9,656 nucleotides of DNA, from assembly GCA_037137455.1 (NCBI GenBank), contig JBAXKG010000080.1, positions 1 to 9,656 on the forward strand, given 5' to 3'. A program made the translations under genes and the position numbers. Shown in pieces: positions 1 to 6,703 of this stretch (position 1 is the stretch's first letter; the number at the start of each line of letters is the position of its first letter). Source of the DNA: CAIVAT01 sp037137455. GTDB lineage: Bacteria; Bacteroidota; Bacteroidia; Bacteroidales; FEN-979. A model generated the notes under the pieces. It made no database searches and had not been told where the DNA came from. It was given only the letters and a program-made list of their open reading frames with translations.

Positions 1-214
1 CCATTTTCTTGCACCAGCCGCACCATTCGGTGTAAACATCGATAAAAGTTTTTTTCGGTTTTTTTTTATTCAGTTTAAAGGCATCTTCAAATGAGTACCA
101 TTTGACTTTCACCTCTTTTGGAGGAGGCTTTTGTTTTTCCTGTGCTGTTAATGATGATGGATGATACAGTGCGAAGGATATGATAAAAAGCAAGATAAGA
201 TTTTGTTTTTTCAT
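1..214 (-). CDS. Exported thioredoxin-like protein, N-terminal part (truncated by window edge)
   Basis: Translating the minus strand from the ATG at 214 gives 71 codons with no stop before the window ends, so only the N-terminus is present. Residues 1-24 form a typical signal peptide (KK, then a hydrophobic stretch LILLFIISFAL, then SSLTA before Q25). A basic, proline-rich linker (about 26-38) follows, then the start of a thioredoxin fold with TFIDVYTEW leading into the active-site motif C65-G-W-C68 followed by KKM. In this family the CxxC pair carries out thiol-disulfide exchange; the signal peptide places it in the periplasm or envelope. The WCGWCKKM form resembles the thioredoxin_7-type proteins common in Bacteroidota rather than cytoplasmic TrxA (WCGPC). 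It lies 56 bases downstream of smpB on the same strand, with no TAnnTTTG box in the gap, so it is probably co-transcribed. Whether it reduces, oxidises or isomerises disulfides cannot be judged without the rest of the protein. Confidence 0.88.
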   Translation of the reverse strand, partial: MKKQNLILLFIISFALYHPSSLTAQEKQKPPPKEVKVKWYSFEDAFKLNKKKPKKTFIDVYTEWCGWCKKM

Positions 215-270
215 TGTTCAATCGTTAATGGTTTAAAAATCAGTAAACATCATTCAATATCTGATATTCG

Positions 271-711
271 TTAGTGCCTGTCCATCTCGCGCTGCATATC
301 CTTCTGCTTTAGTGTTTCCCGTTTATCATATGAATGTTTTCCACGCGCAAGGGCAATTGTGAGCTTGGCCAGTCCGTTTTCATTGATATAAAGCAAGACC
401 GGGATGATGGTAAATCCACGTTCCTTGACTTTTACAGCAAGCTTTTTCAATTCACGTTTGGTAAGCAATAACTTCCGGTCACGTTTAGGTTCATGGTTGT
501 AATGAGTCCCAAATGAATACTCGGCAATATGCATATTCCTTACAAAAAGCTCCTCTCCTGTAAAAGTGCAATAGGCATCTGCAATCGATGCGGTGCCATC
601 GCGGATTGATTTGATCTCAGTGCCGGTCAGCAAAATACCTGCGGTAATCTCCTGCACGAGAAAGTACTCATGTGAAGCCCGTTTATTCCTTATGTTGACC
701 GTTTTCTCCAT
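271..711 (-). CDS. smpB: SsrA-binding protein SmpB, trans-translation factor
   Basis: The 146-residue protein matches SmpB over its full length. SmpB binds tmRNA and brings it to ribosomes stalled on broken mRNAs, where tmRNA adds a degradation tag and frees the ribosome; it acts in the cytoplasm. Visible family signatures are NKRASHEYF near residues 9-17, GTEIKSIRDG at 30-39 (tmRNA-binding face), HIAEYSFG and NHEPKRDRKLLL in the middle, and the ALARGKHSYDKRE stretch, with DKRE at 129-132 starting the C-terminal tail that enters the empty mRNA channel. The tail is basic (KQKDMQREMDRH) and slightly shorter than in E. coli, but intact. The ATG at 711 directly follows the TAG stop of the upstream M16 protease gene (TAGATG), with only an A-run and no clear Shine-Dalgarno before it, so translation is probably coupled to the upstream gene. 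No tmRNA gene (ssrA) is visible in the window. Confidence 0.97.
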   Translation of the reverse strand: MEKTVNIRNKRASHEYFLVQEITAGILLTGTEIKSIRDGTASIADAYCTFTGEELFVRNMHIAEYSFGTHYNHEPKRDRKLLLTKRELKKLAVKVKERGFTIIPVLLYINENGLAKLTIALARGKHSYDKRETLKQKDMQREMDRH

Positions 712-3534
712 CTATTTTTTTTCAGGCATCAGCACAACCCTTACATAATGCTTTGGTTTGAAATATGTGGCAGCAGCTTGTTTCAAATCATCAATAGTTA
801 TTGAATTAATCCTTTCATTAAATGTGGATATTGATTGAGGCGAATCATGATTAAAATAAATCGATTCCAGTTTTTTTAGCCAGAACCCATTCTTTTCCAA
901 ATCGGTTTCTCTTACGCGGATCAGTGTTTCCTGTGCTTTTTTCAGATCAACATCTGTAGGGCCGTTTTTAATAATTTTTTTAATCTCTCCAAATACAGCC
1001 TTCGTGAGTTTATCGGTGGTGTTTGGGGAGCAACCGAACATTACTATCATTAGAAAATTGGGCTGTGGATACTGATCCAGGTTCAACTGAACCTGAGGCG
1101 AATAGACGCCGCTCATTTTTTCACGAATTACCTCAACCAGCTTAATGCTTACGATTTCCTTTATCATATTGAGACAAAGCACATTTTTTTCATTCCATTC
1201 AATCTTTTCAGACATGACCAGCCCGACCATACTTTGAGGATCAGTCCCTTTGTATACTGTGAGGTTTGTTTCTCCATTTGCAAACTTTGGAGAGGTATCT
1301 TTCCATGATTCATTGCGGTTAAGGGCCGGGAGGCTTCCAAAATACTGTTCAATCACCGGTGAAATAGAATCAATTGAAAAATTACCGACCAGGAAGAATG
1401 TGAAATCGCTTGCATCAGCAAACCGGTCTTTATATATTTTGAATATTTCATCAAGTTTTACTTCATTAAGCTGTGCTGCTGACGGGAAGATCACAAGCCG
1501 CTTGAAACCGGGGTAAACCACCTTAAAAAGTGTATCGTAGAATGACATGATGGGGCTGCTCTTCATGAACTTCATCTGATTCTCCATCTGCGACATAAAA
1601 GCTTTGAAGGCTGTCGTATCTTTCCTTGGCTGATTAAAATAAAGATAGACCAACTGCATCATTGTTTCAAAGTCTTTAGGTGTGGAACTGCCATTGAATC
1701 CCTCTTTTACATCATCAATGTATGGGCTGATCTGGATATTCTTGCCTTTCAGTTTCTTCTGAAGTTCAACATTATCAAAGTTTCCAATCCCGCTCATATC
1801 GATCACCTGCGATGCATAATTGGCAGACATGAACTCCTGGTCGGGCACCAGTGAATTTCCGCCCGGGCTGTAAGCTGAGATAAGGATCTCGTCATTTTTG
1901 AAGTTGGTTGGCTTCAGCACGACTTTGATCCCATTGGATAATTTCAGTTCGGTAATGCCCAGATCTGCATTTACCGTACGATCTGTTATTTTTCCTGTTT
2001 GCACGGTTCCTTTTACCAGAGGTTCCTCCCTGAAATTGTCGACATAAGGCTGCAACGAATCTGTTTTAGATTTCTTAATTATACTGATAACCTGATCGGT
2101 TGTGGGCACTGTGACGTTTTCTTTTTCAGGCGCCATGATTACGAGGGCCATGTTGTTGTCGGTGACCCATAGCTTGGCTAAGGCATTAATATCTTCAATT
2201 TTGATGTCAGGCAATAAATTCTTAAGATATTTAAATCTTTTCTGTGCTCCGGGAATGGCATCGCCTGAAAGGTAGTTGCTCACATATTCGCTGGAAAATG
2301 CCGCCGATTCTGTCTTGTCAAACTCTTTTGAAGCTTTTTCGTTCTGGCTGAACATCTCCTCCTTTTGACGGTCAAGTTCTGTTTGTGTAAAACCAAACCG
2401 TTTTACCCGTTCATTTTCGGCAAGTATCAACACGAGGCTTTTGTCAATCTGGCTCTCCTTGGCCATTGCATTGACCATGTAAAAATCCTTATTTCTTGCA
2501 AGGAACCGCCCATAATTAGAACCGGCATAAATAAATGGGGCTTCAGGTTTCTGTGAAATTTCATTGAGCCTGTTATTAAGCATTCCGGTAAACAATTCGG
2601 CCATAATTTTTTCGCGGAAATCTCCAAGGTTCTTATCCGGTGTAAGAGGATGTTTGTAGAATATCAGGACAAAATTTTCGGTTGCTTCCTTATCAGTTGT
2701 AATTGCGATAAGAGGTTCGGTATTATCAGGAATATCAAAATTGACCCTTTCTTTTGGAGTGGGTGGATTCTTCAAACCTGAGAAGTGTGCTTTTATCTGT
2801 GTTTCGGCTTCAACAGGGTCGATATCACCTACAACGACAATCGCCTGAAGGTCGGGACGGTACCAGTCGCGATAGAAATCGCGCAATGTTTCATGCTTGA
2901 AATCCTTTATGACTTCTACTTTGCCAATGGGAAGTCTGGTTGCATAGCGTGAATCTTTGAAGATCACAGGAAAAAATTTCTTCATCATCCGGTCCTGGGC
3001 GCCAAGTCCGAGCCGCCACTCTTCCACAATTATGCCCCGCTCTTTATCAATTTCTTTACCATCAAGCAAGGCAAAGTGTGCCCAATCCTCGAGTACCTTG
3101 TACCCTTTCTCTACCAAAGTAGTATCATCCGTTGGAAGTTGTATCATATATACTGTTTCGTCAAAACTTGTATAGGCATTGATATCGGCTCCAAAACGCA
3201 CACCTGTTTTCTGCAGAAAATCGATCAGTTCATTTTTTGGAAAAGTTCTGGTTCCATTGAAGTTCATGTGTTCCACGAAATGTGCCAGCCCTTGCTGATC
3301 ATCATTTTCCAGAATTGATCCGGCATTCACAACCAACCTCAGTTCGACCCGTTTCTCAGGTTTTTTATTCTGACGGATATAGTAAACAAGACCGTTATCA
3401 AGTTTACCGATTTTAACATTCGGATCAATAGCCAGAGGAGTCGTAAGGTCAATAACCGGATTCTGACTGAACGCTGCAAAGGCAAAGAGGAGTATGCAAA
3501 TCATTGCCAGTGACTTAATGATTGGAGTTTTCAT
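712..3534 (-). CDS. Two-domain M16 family zinc metalloprotease (PqqL/pitrilysin-like), exported
   Basis: This 940-residue protein has a signal peptide (MKTPIIKSLAM, then ICILLFAFAAFS, cleavage probably before Q24), so it is likely periplasmic or envelope-bound. The N-terminal half carries the inverted zinc motif H85-F-V-E-H89 with catalytic Glu88. The third zinc ligand is most likely E172 in the EEWR segment, matched by alignment with the conserved Glu of mitochondrial processing peptidase. GADINAYTSFDETVY (about 115-129) is also typical. A second M16 fold begins near residue 522; the region matching HxxEH there reads YASQVIDMSG, so this half is catalytically dead, as usual in the family, but it keeps the REK-x6-Y-type substrate-binding motif (REKMSGVYSP, around 803-812). 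Length and layout fit the large M16 proteases of Bacteroidota and E. coli PqqL. Members degrade peptides or process small proteins; the substrate here is unknown. Its stop abuts the smpB ATG. An upstream gap of 163 bases separates it from the TonB receptor and holds a possible weak promoter. Confidence 0.93.
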   Translation of the reverse strand: MKTPIIKSLAMICILLFAFAAFSQNPVIDLTTPLAIDPNVKIGKLDNGLVYYIRQNKKPEKRVELRLVVNAGSILENDDQQGLAHFVEHMNFNGTRTFPKNELIDFLQKTGVRFGADINAYTSFDETVYMIQLPTDDTTLVEKGYKVLEDWAHFALLDGKEIDKERGIIVEEWRLGLGAQDRMMKKFFPVIFKDSRYATRLPIGKVEVIKDFKHETLRDFYRDWYRPDLQAIVVVGDIDPVEAETQIKAHFSGLKNPPTPKERVNFDIPDNTEPLIAITTDKEATENFVLIFYKHPLTPDKNLGDFREKIMAELFTGMLNNRLNEISQKPEAPFIYAGSNYGRFLARNKDFYMVNAMAKESQIDKSLVLILAENERVKRFGFTQTELDRQKEEMFSQNEKASKEFDKTESAAFSSEYVSNYLSGDAIPGAQKRFKYLKNLLPDIKIEDINALAKLWVTDNNMALVIMAPEKENVTVPTTDQVISIIKKSKTDSLQPYVDNFREEPLVKGTVQTGKITDRTVNADLGITELKLSNGIKVVLKPTNFKNDEILISAYSPGGNSLVPDQEFMSANYASQVIDMSGIGNFDNVELQKKLKGKNIQISPYIDDVKEGFNGSSTPKDFETMMQLVYLYFNQPRKDTTAFKAFMSQMENQMKFMKSSPIMSFYDTLFKVVYPGFKRLVIFPSAAQLNEVKLDEIFKIYKDRFADASDFTFFLVGNFSIDSISPVIEQYFGSLPALNRNESWKDTSPKFANGETNLTVYKGTDPQSMVGLVMSEKIEWNEKNVLCLNMIKEIVSIKLVEVIREKMSGVYSPQVQLNLDQYPQPNFLMIVMFGCSPNTTDKLTKAVFGEIKKIIKNGPTDVDLKKAQETLIRVRETDLEKNGFWLKKLESIYFNHDSPQSISTFNERINSITIDDLKQAAATYFKPKHYVRVVLMPEKK

Positions 3535-3571
3535 AAAACAAGGTTTAAAGATTTGTTGTTGGAATAACCTG

Positions 3572-3602
3572 CAATTTTACCAATTTTTTGGCAAAATCCC
3601 AA
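3572..3602 (-). promoter_or_regulatory. Possible promoter for the M16 protease gene
   Basis: On the minus strand, TTG (3602-3600) is followed after 20 bases by TAAAATTG (3579-3572), one mismatch from the Bacteroidota -7 consensus TAnnTTTG. The spacing equals that of the stronger promoter proposed for the GWxTD gene. It would give a leader of about 30 bases. One mismatch in an AT-rich region is weak evidence, and read-through from the TonB receptor gene is the alternative. Confidence 0.35.
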
Positions 3603-3613
3603 GATTAATCTTG
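3600..3613. repeat. Perfect 14-base palindrome upstream of the M16 protease gene
   Basis: CAAGATTAATCTTG is its own reverse complement. It overlaps the -33-like TTG of the possible M16 promoter, the position expected of an operator. It is too AT-rich and lacks a loop and T-run, so it is not a convincing terminator. About 0.6 perfect 14-base palindromes are expected by chance in a 9.7 kb random sequence, so only the location makes it of interest. Confidence 0.4.
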
Positions 3614-3634
3614 AACGAAAATCAACGGGGGAGT

Positions 3635-3684
3635 CACGATAAAACACGAAAGGATAAATATTTTCTTCGTTAAACTTCGTGAAC
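3635..3684. repeat. Two pairs of imperfect 10-base tandem repeats with inverted cores
   Basis: On the plus strand CACGATAAAA (3635-3644) is followed directly by CACGAAAGGA (3645-3654). After a 10-base AT-rich spacer, CTTCGTTAAA (3665-3674) is followed by CTTCGTGAAC (3675-3684). The reverse complement of the right pair contains CACGAAG and AACGAAG, so the two pairs share a CACGAA-type core in opposite orientation. Together they fill the part of the gap nearest the TonB receptor stop codon and could form an imperfect hairpin, though without a following T-run. Similar short-period text is, to my recollection, frequent in Bacteroidota intergenic DNA. Function unknown. Confidence 0.5.
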
Positions 3685-3697
3685 CTGCATTTATTAT

Positions 3698-6118
3698 CTA
3701 AATCTTCACCGATATACCAACAAGGAAATTTATTAATGCCTGCGGGAAATAGCCGTTTAGCTCTTGGTATTGGCCTCCGATATAACAGGGGTAAACCCAT
3801 GCATTGGATTCATACTTCTGATTAAACAAATTATTTACGGTCACATTGAATCCGATCTCTTTAAACAGTTTAGTCTTTAAAACGTATGCTGCCGTTGCCC
3901 CATTAACGAAATAACCATGAAGCGAGCGGCTTGGTGTACTGGTATTGTCAATAAATTGCGGCCCGATATATTTTGAATTAAGGCTGAGGGTGATTTGAGG
4001 TACAGGGTTATAAGTTATAACGCTTCCAAAGATCACATTCGGGGAGAAAGAGAGATCTGTTTCGCCAAGGTAGATGGTATCTTGTCCGAGCGGATTCCAC
4101 TCTGCATCATACATATCAATATACTCCTTGAAATTTTTTATCTTATTACTGCTGAATGTGACATTGACAGACCATTGCAATTTTTTTTGAAAAAGGCTGA
4201 TTCCCGTTGATAATTCAATACCGGCGCGGTAACTTCGTGGCACATTCACCATAATGGCCTCTCCGACATTGTTAATCTCGCCGGTTAATACAAGCTGATT
4301 ATAGTAATCCATAAAATAAAGGTTTGCCCCGGCAGAAAAGTTGGAAAGTTTCAGTTTGTACCCTAATTCATAATCCCAAAGGGTTTCATGTACCGGCATC
4401 CTGCCGGGGTCGGCATCCTTATAATTATTCCGGCTGGGTTCACGGTTAGCCGCACCAAAGGAAAAATAGAGGTCATTTTTTTTGTTGATCTCAAAAAACA
4501 ATCCGCCTTTTGGGTTGAAAAAATTAAAAACATGCTGCTGATCCAATGTACGCAAATCATCGAGCGTTCCTTCCATCTTATAATTTACATTACGGTATTG
4601 AAGGTCGGCAAACAGGCTTAGCTTTTTTATTATCTGGTAGTTTAATTTCAAATAAATGTTGAAATCCTTCTTCAAACCTGTATTCGAATACCAGTTCCGG
4701 TCATTGTCGCCGTTTGATGCATATTCAGCCCAGATAACTTTTCCGAAATGACGGCCAGAGTAGCGATTCCATGAACCTCCTAAAGTTATTTTCAGTAAGT
4801 CAGTGATGGAAATGTTGCTTGAGAGTGTAACTCCGCAGAAATCGTTATCCATCATTTTGCGGTTGATGAGGTCAGTGCCAGTCAAGGTATCATCCCCAAT
4901 TATCACATCGTTTAATCCGTAGTCTGAAAATGATGCTCCCTGTTTGTAATTCTCATAATACCCTTTGCCTTTTGTGTAATGTATAGCTGCATTGATGTTC
5001 CAGTTCTTTACAATCGCCTGGGAAAAGATCATCTGGTAATGGGCCTGCCGGTAGTTATCTGTTTGATTGTTATAATAGGTTATGCTCCCGGTTTTATTGA
5101 TATATTCACCTGCCGGATTGTAGGTGCGGTTGGTGGCAAGTGAATCTTTTGGAACCCCTTCCCACGCCTGATATGTTCGTTCATGACCCGAAAAAGTAAT
5201 AATTCTGAAAGTGGTATTTTTTCCATAATATCCGCCTGATAAATAATAGGATTTGAGGTTTGAAAAGGCACGTTCGATATAACCGTCTGAATGAATGTAT
5301 GACAAACGGCCATCCACGCTGAATTTATTGGCCATCAGGCCGGTGCCAAAACTTAATGTGGTTTTAAAAGTGTTGAATGATCCGCCCGAAATATTCAATT
5401 CGCCATAGGGGTCCTGGTGTAAACCGGATGTAAGGAAATGAATAGATGCCCCGAAGGCCCCGGCGCCGTTGGTAGATGTTCCGACTCCCCGCTGTATCTG
5501 AATATTTTCTGCAGAGGATGCCATATCGGGCAGATCAACAAACCAAACCCCCTGCGATTCAGCATCATTTAGCGGAATGCCGTTAATTGTAACATTGATG
5601 CGTGTGAGGTCGGTGCCCCGGATACTTATTCCAGAATATCCCACACCATTTCCGGCATCGGAAGTTGCCACAGTGGAAGGTGTTTCAAGCAAAAGGAAGG
5701 GAATATCCCTGCCAAGATTGGCGACGCTAAGCTCTTTCTTCGTAATAGATGAATAGGCGGTAGGGTATTTGTCGTGGGCCCTGGTGGCAATGATATTTAC
5801 CTCATCTCCCATCAATATGGCTCCATCCAGCTCAAAGTTAACGGTTGTGTCGCGGTGAATGTCTATAAGAAACTTTTCGGTACTGAATCCAACATAGGAA
5901 ACGGTGATTATTACCTCTCCCTTTTTAAGATGGGATATATTAAAGCGTCCTGTTTCATCTGAAAATACCGATTGTGTTGATCCAAGCGAAAGATGCGCTC
6001 CGGGCAATGGTTTTTTTTCCAGTTTATCAACAATCTTACCCGAAAGCGTGAATTGGGCTGACAAACTGTTTCCCATCAGGATGAGACCCAATAGCATTGA
6101 ATATGCAATATTTTTCAT
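3698..6118 (-). CDS. TonB-dependent outer-membrane receptor, predicted thiamine (or precursor) importer
   Basis: The 806-residue protein has a signal peptide (1-21, ending SLSA before Q22) and then a CarboxypepD_reg-like beta-sandwich domain (about 23-98: LSGKIVD, LPGAHLSL, SDETGRFNISHL, YVGF), the N-terminal extension typical of Bacteroidota receptors. A TonB-box-like DEVNIIATR (105-113) follows, then the plug (GISIRGTD, VTINGIPLNDAESQGVWFVDLPDM, IQIQRGVG, GAFGASIHFLT), and a beta-barrel to the C-terminus (NLFNQKYESNAWVYP, LVGISVKI). The cargo is inferred from its leader: a TPP riboswitch ends about a dozen bases before the ATG, and TPP-controlled receptors in Bacteroides (OMR1/OMthi type) act in thiamine uptake. 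Import would be powered by TonB-ExbBD, encoded elsewhere. Neither PnuT nor thiamine pyrophosphokinase is adjacent; the next gene downstream is the M16 protease after 163 bases. The class (TonB receptor) is near certain, the thiamine role probable, and the exact ligand (thiamine, its phosphates or HMP) open. Confidence 0.93.
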   Translation of the reverse strand: MKNIAYSMLLGLILMGNSLSAQFTLSGKIVDKLEKKPLPGAHLSLGSTQSVFSDETGRFNISHLKKGEVIITVSYVGFSTEKFLIDIHRDTTVNFELDGAILMGDEVNIIATRAHDKYPTAYSSITKKELSVANLGRDIPFLLLETPSTVATSDAGNGVGYSGISIRGTDLTRINVTINGIPLNDAESQGVWFVDLPDMASSAENIQIQRGVGTSTNGAGAFGASIHFLTSGLHQDPYGELNISGGSFNTFKTTLSFGTGLMANKFSVDGRLSYIHSDGYIERAFSNLKSYYLSGGYYGKNTTFRIITFSGHERTYQAWEGVPKDSLATNRTYNPAGEYINKTGSITYYNNQTDNYRQAHYQMIFSQAIVKNWNINAAIHYTKGKGYYENYKQGASFSDYGLNDVIIGDDTLTGTDLINRKMMDNDFCGVTLSSNISITDLLKITLGGSWNRYSGRHFGKVIWAEYASNGDNDRNWYSNTGLKKDFNIYLKLNYQIIKKLSLFADLQYRNVNYKMEGTLDDLRTLDQQHVFNFFNPKGGLFFEINKKNDLYFSFGAANREPSRNNYKDADPGRMPVHETLWDYELGYKLKLSNFSAGANLYFMDYYNQLVLTGEINNVGEAIMVNVPRSYRAGIELSTGISLFQKKLQWSVNVTFSSNKIKNFKEYIDMYDAEWNPLGQDTIYLGETDLSFSPNVIFGSVITYNPVPQITLSLNSKYIGPQFIDNTSTPSRSLHGYFVNGATAAYVLKTKLFKEIGFNVTVNNLFNQKYESNAWVYPCYIGGQYQELNGYFPQALINFLVGISVKI

Positions 6119-6130
6119 GATCTTATTTAT

Positions 6131-6210
6131 TTTCCTACGCCGGCATTATCCGGATCAGGTTTTTAGGGTATAATCTCAGCCCGTATTTTAAGGCACCCCC
6201 TTTGGAGAAG
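6131..6210 (-). promoter_or_regulatory. TPP riboswitch (THI element) in the leader of the TonB receptor gene
   Basis: The minus strand carries the conserved TPP aptamer blocks in order: GGGGGTGCC (6200-6192), GGGCTGAGA with CTGAGA at 6179-6174, ACCC (6169-6166), ACCTGA (6160-6155), GGATAATGCC (6151-6142) and GCGTAGG (6140-6134). Helices can be drawn: P2 GGGT (6198-6195) with ACCC (6169-6166); a short P3 GCCT with GGGC; P4 CCT with AGG; P5 CCGG with CCGG. P3 is shorter than in E. coli thiM, and P1 is short and imperfect (TTCTCC with GGAAA). The aptamer binds thiamine pyrophosphate and should lower receptor expression when TPP is plentiful. No terminator hairpin with a T-run lies between aptamer and ATG. 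About 12 bases separate the GGAAA end from the ATG at 6118, and the only purine-rich element (AGGA) lies inside the aptamer, so direct translational control is likely. The match is unmistakable; the mechanism is inferred. Confidence 0.96.
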
Positions 6211-6218
6211 TATCGGAA

Positions 6219-6226
6219 CAAAATTA
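6219..6226 (-). promoter_or_regulatory. -7 promoter box for the TPP riboswitch-TonB receptor transcript
   Basis: TAATTTTG on the minus strand matches TAnnTTTG exactly and ends eight bases before the aptamer begins. A start about four bases after the box would transcribe the complete riboswitch with almost nothing before it. No TTG is found at the expected -33 position, so the call rests on the -7 box and its placement. Confidence 0.55.
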
Positions 6227-6250
6227 ATAAATAAATTTCGCTATTTCATT

Positions 6251-6270
6251 TACATTTGTATTTAAATTTG
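6251..6270 (+). promoter_or_regulatory. Two overlapping candidate -7 boxes for aroQ
   Basis: TACATTTG (6251-6258) and TAAATTTG (6263-6270) both match TAnnTTTG exactly on the plus strand, just ahead of the aroQ ATG at 6275. The first would give a leader of roughly a dozen bases; the second would start transcription at or next to the ATG. Neither has a TTG at the proper -33 distance. They face away from the receptor promoter, so the two promoters share a 156-base intergenic region. Confidence 0.5.
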
Positions 6271-6274
6271 AAGT

Positions 6275-6697
6275 ATGAAGTTGCTAATTATCAATGGCCC
6301 CAACCTGAATTTATTGGGATCACGCGAAACGAATGTGTATGGAAATCAACCCTTTGAAAATTATCTGAAAAAATTGCGAAAACATTATCATGAGATCACC
6401 ATTGAATATTTTCAGAGCAACGTTGAGGGTGAAATAATCAATGCGCTGCATAAAGCCGGATTTCTTTATGATGGAATCATTATCAATGCCGGCGGGTACA
6501 CGCATACATCCATTGCCATTGCTGATGCGGTAAAAGCAATAAACACCTCCGTTGTTGAAGTCCATATTTCGAACACGTTTGCGCGCGAACCTTTTCGCCA
6601 CAACTCTTTTTTGGCCGCGAATGTTAAAGGAAGCATTATTGGATTTGGTATGGATTCATACAGGCTTGCGATTGAAAGCCTGATAACGAAAATATGA
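6275..6697 (+). CDS. aroQ: 3-dehydroquinate dehydratase, type II
   Basis: The 140-residue protein matches type II dehydroquinase over its full length. It dehydrates 3-dehydroquinate to 3-dehydroshikimate, the third step of the shikimate pathway to aromatic amino acids and folate, as a cytoplasmic dodecamer. Motifs are in the expected order: NGPNLNLLGSRE at 7-18 with Asn10 and Arg17; Tyr22, the catalytic base, within NVYG; QSNVEGEIINALH at 47-59; INAGGYTHTS at 70-79 with the substrate-binding Asn71; EVHISN at 95-100 with the catalytic His97; and REPFRHNSF at 104-112 with Arg108. All key residues are present, so the enzyme should be active. The ATG at 6275 leaves the usual N-terminus beginning KLLIINGPN. 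The gene stands alone, divergent from the TPP-controlled receptor and convergent with the glycosyltransferase, with no other shikimate gene nearby. Confidence 0.98.
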   Translation: MKLLIINGPNLNLLGSRETNVYGNQPFENYLKKLRKHYHEITIEYFQSNVEGEIINALHKAGFLYDGIIINAGGYTHTSIAIADAVKAINTSVVEVHISNTFAREPFRHNSFLAANVKGSIIGFGMDSYRLAIESLITKI

Positions 6698-6703
6698 TGA
6701 TCT

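Noticed and set aside
256..268. AATATC-T-GATATT inverted repeat between smpB and the thioredoxin-like gene.
   Set aside because: A single-base loop and pure AT stem would not make a stable hairpin, no T-run follows, and such motifs are frequent in AT-rich spacers.
3531..3800. An 89-codon minus-strand frame spanning the M16-TonB gap.
   Set aside because: It overlaps the end of the receptor gene in another frame, has a rare ATG context and no recognisable domain. The gap portion is explained better as repeats and regulatory sequence.
3698..6210. Considering the receptor as a cobalamin (BtuB) or siderophore importer.
   Set aside because: The leader aptamer has TPP blocks (CTGAGA, ACCTGA, GGATAATGCC), not a cobalamin B12 box, and no Fur-like site or siderophore gene is visible.
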